Source of the DNA: Cohnella lubricantis
GTDB lineage: Bacteria; Bacillota; Bacilli; Paenibacillales; Paenibacillaceae
Assembly: GCF_014212015.1 (NCBI RefSeq)
Contig: NZ_JACJVN010000041.1
Coordinates: forward strand, 1-43,079
Direction: 5' to 3'
Length of the DNA stretch: 43,079 nucleotides
Every line of letters begins with the position of its first letter. The first letter of the stretch is position 1. The notes beneath the pieces are model-generated. The model was not told the origin of the DNA, ran no database searches, and saw only the letters and a program-made list of their open reading frames with translations. The translations under genes and the position numbers were made by a program. Shown here piece by piece: positions 39,732 to 43,079 of the stretch.

Positions 39732-40718
39732 TTACTTCCGGTACCCGTTCGGGTGCTCCCGGTGCCATTCCCATGCGCTGGCGACAATATCGCTCAGCTT
39801 CTCGCGGCGCGGACTCCAGCCGAGCTCGGAACGGGCGCGCTCCGAAGAAGCGATCAGCACCGCAGGATCGCCTGCCCGGCGCTCCTGCACGCGCACCGGT
39901 ATCGGGTGGCCTGTCACTTCTCGCACCGTCTCGATCACTTGCTTCACCGACGAGCCGCTGCCGCTGCCCAGATTGTAGACGGCGCTGTCGCCGCCCTTGC
40001 GAAGCCGATCAAGCGCGAGCAGATGCGCATCAGCCAGATCGCTGACGTGAATATAGTCGCGAATGCAACTGCCGTCCTCCGTCGGATAATCTTCGCCGAA
40101 GACGGAGATGAATTCGCGCTGGCCGAGCGCGACCTGCAGCACGAGCGGAATGAGATGCGTCTCGGGGCTGTGGTCCTCGCCGATCTTGCCGCTCTCATGC
40201 GCACCCGCCGCATTGAAGTACCGCAGCGATACGTATTTGACGCCGTGTGCGACGTCGAACCAACGAATCATCTTCTCCATCGCCAGCTTCGTCTCGCCGT
40301 ACGTGTTCGTCGGCTGCGTCCGGTCGAATTCCTCGATCGGCACCTTCTCCGGTTCACCGTACGTGGCTGCTGTCGAAGAGAAGACGATGTACTTCACGTC
40401 CGCCTTCTTCATCGCTTCAAGCAGGCACAGCGTCCCGTACACGTTGTTGTGGTAGTACTTGCCGGGATTCTCCATGCTCTCGCCGACAAGCGAATTCGCC
40501 GCGAAATGGATAACCCCGTCGATCTCGTTCTCCGCGAACACTTGCGCCAGGAACGCTTCGTCTCGCAGGTCGCCGACGTACAGCTTCCCTCCGAGCACCG
40601 CCTCGCGATGACCCTGATAGAGGTTGTCGACGACGACGACTTCCTCGCCTTTCTCCAATAGAGCCGCCACTGCGTGAGAGCCGATATACCCTGCGCCGCC
40701 CGTTACCAATACCGCCAT
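39732..40718 (-). CDS. galE: UDP-glucose 4-epimerase
   Basis: GalE, 328 residues, a short-chain dehydrogenase-type epimerase interconverting UDP-galactose and UDP-glucose with bound NAD. The Rossmann motif GGAGYIGS, the catalytic SSTAATYG and YGETK (YxxxK), and RYFNAAGA are present. The ATG at 40718 has GGAGG 7 nt upstream and begins 2 nt after the galK stop. Confidence 0.97.
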   Translation of the reverse strand: MAVLVTGGAGYIGSHAVAALLEKGEEVVVVDNLYQGHREAVLGGKLYVGDLRDEAFLAQVFAENEIDGVIHFAANSLVGESMENPGKYYHNNVYGTLCLLEAMKKADVKYIVFSSTAATYGEPEKVPIEEFDRTQPTNTYGETKLAMEKMIRWFDVAHGVKYVSLRYFNAAGAHESGKIGEDHSPETHLIPLVLQVALGQREFISVFGEDYPTEDGSCIRDYIHVSDLADAHLLALDRLRKGGDSAVYNLGSGSGSSVKQVIETVREVTGHPIPVRVQERRAGDPAVLIASSERARSELGWSPRREKLSDIVASAWEWHREHPNGYRK

Positions 40719-40720
40719 GG

Positions 40721-41902
40721 TTACGCCTCCTCCTTCCATTCGCGCACGCCGTCGCCGATGTCGCAGACGTAGAAGGCCGGCTTTAGACCCGTGCGCTCTT
40801 CGTATTTGGAACCTACTTCCGAGATGAACCGTTCGACCGAATCTTGGTGCACAAGCGAGACCGTGCAGCCGCCGAAGCCGGCGCCCGTCATTCGGGAGCC
40901 AAGCACGCCCGGCACTTCGCGGGCCGCTTCGACCATGGCGTCCAGCTCATCGCCCGTTACCTCGTACAGGTCGCGCAGCGAATCGTGCGAGGCGTTCATG
41001 AGCAGGCCGAACGCCGCCAGATCGTTCTTGCTGAGCACCTCAACAGAGCGGCCGACGCGGTCGATCTCTTCTACGACGTGGCGGGCGCGGCGGCGCACCG
41101 TCTCGTCCGCGATCAGATGCTCGTTCGCCTCGAATTGCGCAAGCGTCAATTGGCCGAGCAGGGTCAAATCCGGGAACGCTTGGCGCAAATCCTGCACCGC
41201 TTGCTCGCACTCCGCGCGGCGCTCGTTGTACTTGGAATCGACCAGTCCGCGGCGCTTGTTCGTGTTGCCGATGACGAGCTTGTAGTCGCCGGATTTGAAC
41301 GGGACGAGCTCGTACTTGAGCGTATCGCAATCGAGATGAATCGCATGGTCCTTCTTGCCGTTCGCGACGGCGAATTGGTCCATAATGCCGCACTTGACGC
41401 CGACGAACTCGTTCTCCGTATGCTGCGACCAGCGAGCGATCTGCACCGTGTCCGTCTTCTCCGCTTCCAACGTCAGCAGCGCGAACATCGTGACGACCTC
41501 GATCGAAGCCGAGGACGACAAGCCCGATCCGTTCGGAATCTCCCCGTGGAAAAGCAGGTCATAGCCCCGCGTTAAGCTTAAGCCCCTCTGTTCGAGCTCC
41601 CAAGCGACTCCCTTCGGATAGTTCATCCAATCGTCTTCCTCGCGGAACGACAGCCCGTCTGCGTCGATCACGCCGCCGAGCGCGAAATTCGTGGATGCCA
41701 GCCCCAGCATGCGATCCTCGCGCGGACGAATGAGCAGCGTCGTGCCAAACGTCAGCGCCGCCGGGAACACCGCCCCGCCGTTGTAGTCGGTGTGCTCTCC
41801 GATCAGATTGACGCGTCCTGGCGCATGGAAGACGCGAATGTCTTGCGCGGACCCGCCGAAGCGGCTCGCGAACTCTCTTTTTAGATCCGGAATGTGCGGC
41901 AT
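40721..41902 (-). CDS. galK: galactokinase
   Basis: GalK, 393 residues, GHMP kinase that phosphorylates galactose at C1. The galactokinase signature GRVNLIGEHTDYNGG, the ATP-binding GSGLSSSASIEV and the C-terminal GAGFGGCTVSL are all present. The chosen start (MPHIPDLKREF) fits the family, but its best ribosome binding site (AAGGAG) is 14 nt away. An in-frame TTG at 41929 lies upstream of that site. It is the first gene of the gal operon, divergent from an AraC-type regulator. Confidence 0.96.
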   Translation of the reverse strand: MPHIPDLKREFASRFGGSAQDIRVFHAPGRVNLIGEHTDYNGGAVFPAALTFGTTLLIRPREDRMLGLASTNFALGGVIDADGLSFREEDDWMNYPKGVAWELEQRGLSLTRGYDLLFHGEIPNGSGLSSSASIEVVTMFALLTLEAEKTDTVQIARWSQHTENEFVGVKCGIMDQFAVANGKKDHAIHLDCDTLKYELVPFKSGDYKLVIGNTNKRRGLVDSKYNERRAECEQAVQDLRQAFPDLTLLGQLTLAQFEANEHLIADETVRRRARHVVEEIDRVGRSVEVLSKNDLAAFGLLMNASHDSLRDLYEVTGDELDAMVEAAREVPGVLGSRMTGAGFGGCTVSLVHQDSVERFISEVGSKYEERTGLKPAFYVCDIGDGVREWKEEA

Positions 41903-41946
41903 AAGATTGATAATCGCTCCTTCTGGCAAGCAGATTTGGTAGCTTC

Positions 41947-41975
41947 AGTATAACGAATTTTGAAGCGGACGGAAA
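41947..41975 (-). promoter_or_regulatory. gal operon promoter
   Basis: Minus strand: -10 TATACT (41947-41952), a 17-nt spacer and a weak -35 TTTCCG (41970-41975), 44 nt before the galK start. A weak -35 suits activator control. No clear catabolite-repression site was found. Confidence 0.55.
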
Positions 41976-42019
41976 ATGGCGGGATGTGTTCTTCACATGG
42001 AGAAAAGTGACTTTCGAGA

Positions 42020-42048
42020 TTCGCACCAGCTCATGTGCGTGATACAAT
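42020..42048 (+). promoter_or_regulatory. promoter of the AraC-type regulator gene
   Basis: -35 TTCGCA (42020-42025), a 17-nt spacer and -10 TACAAT (42043-42048) preceded by TGA (extended -10), 62 nt before the ATG. It is back to back with the gal promoter, 45 nt away. Confidence 0.6.
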
Positions 42049-42110
42049 GAGAGAAGCCGTACAAGCGATGGAAGGAGACGACTCTTCCGTCGAATGGAGG
42101 AGTGGAAGGA

Positions 42111-42974
42111 ATGCGCAGAACGCCGACGTACCGCGTCGTCTCCAACCCTGCCGGCATGGAGCTCGAGGCCGCCGGAGGCATAACCGTACTGTTCGCCGGG
42201 GAGAGCCAGACGAGCCCGGAGCATCGGGTCGGACCGAAAGTAGTGGACTATTATTTGCTGCATCATGTGATCTCCGGACGGGGGACGTTCGTCTCCGGCG
42301 ATCTGCGTGCTGAGCTGCGCGAGGGGCACAGCTTCCTGATTCCGCCGAAGCAATTGGTCAGCTATGCCTCGGACCCCAGCGATCCTTGGAAATATCGCTG
42401 GGCCGCCTTCGACGGCGATCTGGCGCCGCATCTCGCTGAGACGGCCGGCTTCGGACCGGAAGGCGGGTTCGTCGACACCGGCGAGAGCAGACTTCCGGCC
42501 GAGATGTGCAAGAACATCTTCGAAGCGTTCCGCTCCCGCAGCCGTTCCGCTTCGCTCGAAGCATCGGGCTATCTGTACCTGCTGCTGGCCGCCTTGCAGG
42601 ATGCCTCCTCCGAGGCTCAGCGCGCCGCGCTCCGCCCAGACTCCCACAGCGACGAGCTGGTTCGGCGGATGATCGGCTACTTGTCCACGCAATATGCCGA
42701 GCCCGTCACGATCGAAGCGATGGCCGAAGCGATCGGCTACAACCGCGCGTACCTGTCCCGGCTGTTCAAGCGCCGCACCGGCATGACGCCGATCGCCTTC
42801 CTGACGCAGGCGCGGATCGACCGCGGCCGCCGTCTGCTCCGAGAGCGGCCGGAGTTGACGATCGAGCAGATCGCCTCGTCCGTCGGCATTCAGGACGCGC
42901 TCTACTTCTCGAAGCTGTTCCGCCGCCGTTACGGCGAGTCGCCGACGGAGTACCGGCATTCTGCGGGACGTTGA
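42111..42974 (+). CDS. AraC family transcriptional regulator, probable gal regulator
   Basis: A protein of 287 residues. The N-terminal cupin-like AraC ligand domain (VDYYLLHHVISGRGTFVSG, GHSFLIPPKQLVSYASDP, WAAFDG) is followed by two C-terminal helix-turn-helix motifs (VTIEAMAEAIGYNRAYLSRLFKRRTG and LTIEQIASSVGIQDALYFSKLFRRRYG). Dimeric sugar regulators such as AraC/MsmR have this plan. It runs divergently from galK, so control of galactose or galactoside genes is a reasonable inference. The ATG at 42111 is 10 nt after GGAGG; a GTG at 42102 is less likely. Confidence 0.92.
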   Translation: MRRTPTYRVVSNPAGMELEAAGGITVLFAGESQTSPEHRVGPKVVDYYLLHHVISGRGTFVSGDLRAELREGHSFLIPPKQLVSYASDPSDPWKYRWAAFDGDLAPHLAETAGFGPEGGFVDTGESRLPAEMCKNIFEAFRSRSRSASLEASGYLYLLLAALQDASSEAQRAALRPDSHSDELVRRMIGYLSTQYAEPVTIEAMAEAIGYNRAYLSRLFKRRTGMTPIAFLTQARIDRGRRLLRERPELTIEQIASSVGIQDALYFSKLFRRRYGESPTEYRHSAGR

Positions 42975-42996
42975 CACACGGGCAGGCGCTCCCGTA

Positions 42997-43075
42997 GAGT
43001 ACTCCTGCGCGGGAATTACTCGGGCAAACCGTGTAACTCAACTCCACTGAGTACTCCTGTGCGGGAATTACTCGG
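42997..43075. repeat. two tandem palindromic repeats (period 52)
   Basis: Two 27-nt units at 42997-43023 and 43049-43075, 26 of 27 bases identical, separated by 25 nt. Each begins GAGTACTCC and ends GGAATTACTCGG, so GAGTA/TACTC and CC/GG arms can form a hairpin. They start 23 nt after the AraC gene stop and run to within 4 nt of the window edge; more copies may follow. Confidence 0.88.
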
Positions 43076-43079
43076 CCAA

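Noticed and set aside
41953-41985. Catabolite-responsive element near the gal promoter
   Set aside because: TGAAGCGGACGGAAA has only partial likeness; the central CG and flanking symmetry do not fit the cre consensus.
41559-42977. 472-codon minus-strand frame
   Set aside because: It covers the AraC gene antisense and part of galK in another frame; both true genes are certain.
42997-43075. Two 27-nt repeats at the window end as a CRISPR array start
   Set aside because: Only two units are visible and there is no leader or cas gene. The repeats sit at a gene end like the 27723 locus. Sequence beyond the window could change this view.

Overview
The window looks like a chromosomal segment of an endospore-forming member of the Paenibacillaceae (Paenibacillus or Cohnella type). 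It is GC-rich by eye and carries Bacillales marker genes: PerR with the YgzB and YgxA companions beside an rRNA operon, a GerA-type germinant receptor operon, the spore protein YyaC, the DUF1128 protein YfkK and a type-2 GalT. The species assignment is inference from gene content; no gene here is strictly diagnostic.

Layout. 1-662: 5' end of a 16S rRNA gene leaving the window on the minus strand, with its leader and a sigmaA promoter. 663-6558: ygxA, ygzB, a cell-wall GH18 protein, perR (promoter overlapped by a Per box), a small membrane protein, mgtC and a GNAT acetyltransferase. 6665-9874: gatCAB operon. 10021-13787: an EAL phosphodiesterase, two poorly known proteins and an M24 peptidase. 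13856-17981: gerA-gerB-gerD-gerC behind a sigmaG-type promoter. 18130-24288: a Tad-like secretion or pilus operon (cpaB, cpaE, cpaF, tadB, tadC, two very small paralogous membrane peptides, two TadE-like proteins). 24482-27672: MBL-fold hydrolase, thioredoxin-like protein, DedA, cupredoxin, a small hypothetical protein. 27825-30026: an O-antigen-ligase-like membrane protein with a TPR tail. 30027-30541: a gene-free region packed with DnaA-box-like 9-mers. 30542-33921: a c-di-GMP block (PilZ receptor behind a c-di-GMP-I riboswitch, plus two GGDEF proteins). 34040-37815: methyltransferase, DUF6483-like protein, alpha/beta hydrolase, YyaC, YfkK. 38102-42974: galK-galE-galT with a divergent AraC regulator. 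42997-43075: tandem palindromic repeats.

How the parts connect. Two diguanylate cyclases, one phosphodiesterase, one PilZ receptor and one c-di-GMP riboswitch lie within about 24 kb, so much of a c-di-GMP circuit is present. The ger operon, YyaC and the GH18 protein fit a spore life cycle. gal genes form a compact Leloir operon. The least explained elements are the helically phased, same-orientation DnaA-box array at 30145-30376, the Tad-like operon with twin 48/49-residue peptides and a possible leader attenuator, and two loci of paired palindromes with the same 26/27-nt unit plus 25-nt spacer architecture. Start codons were moved inward from the longest open frame wherever a ribosome binding site or family alignment favoured it.
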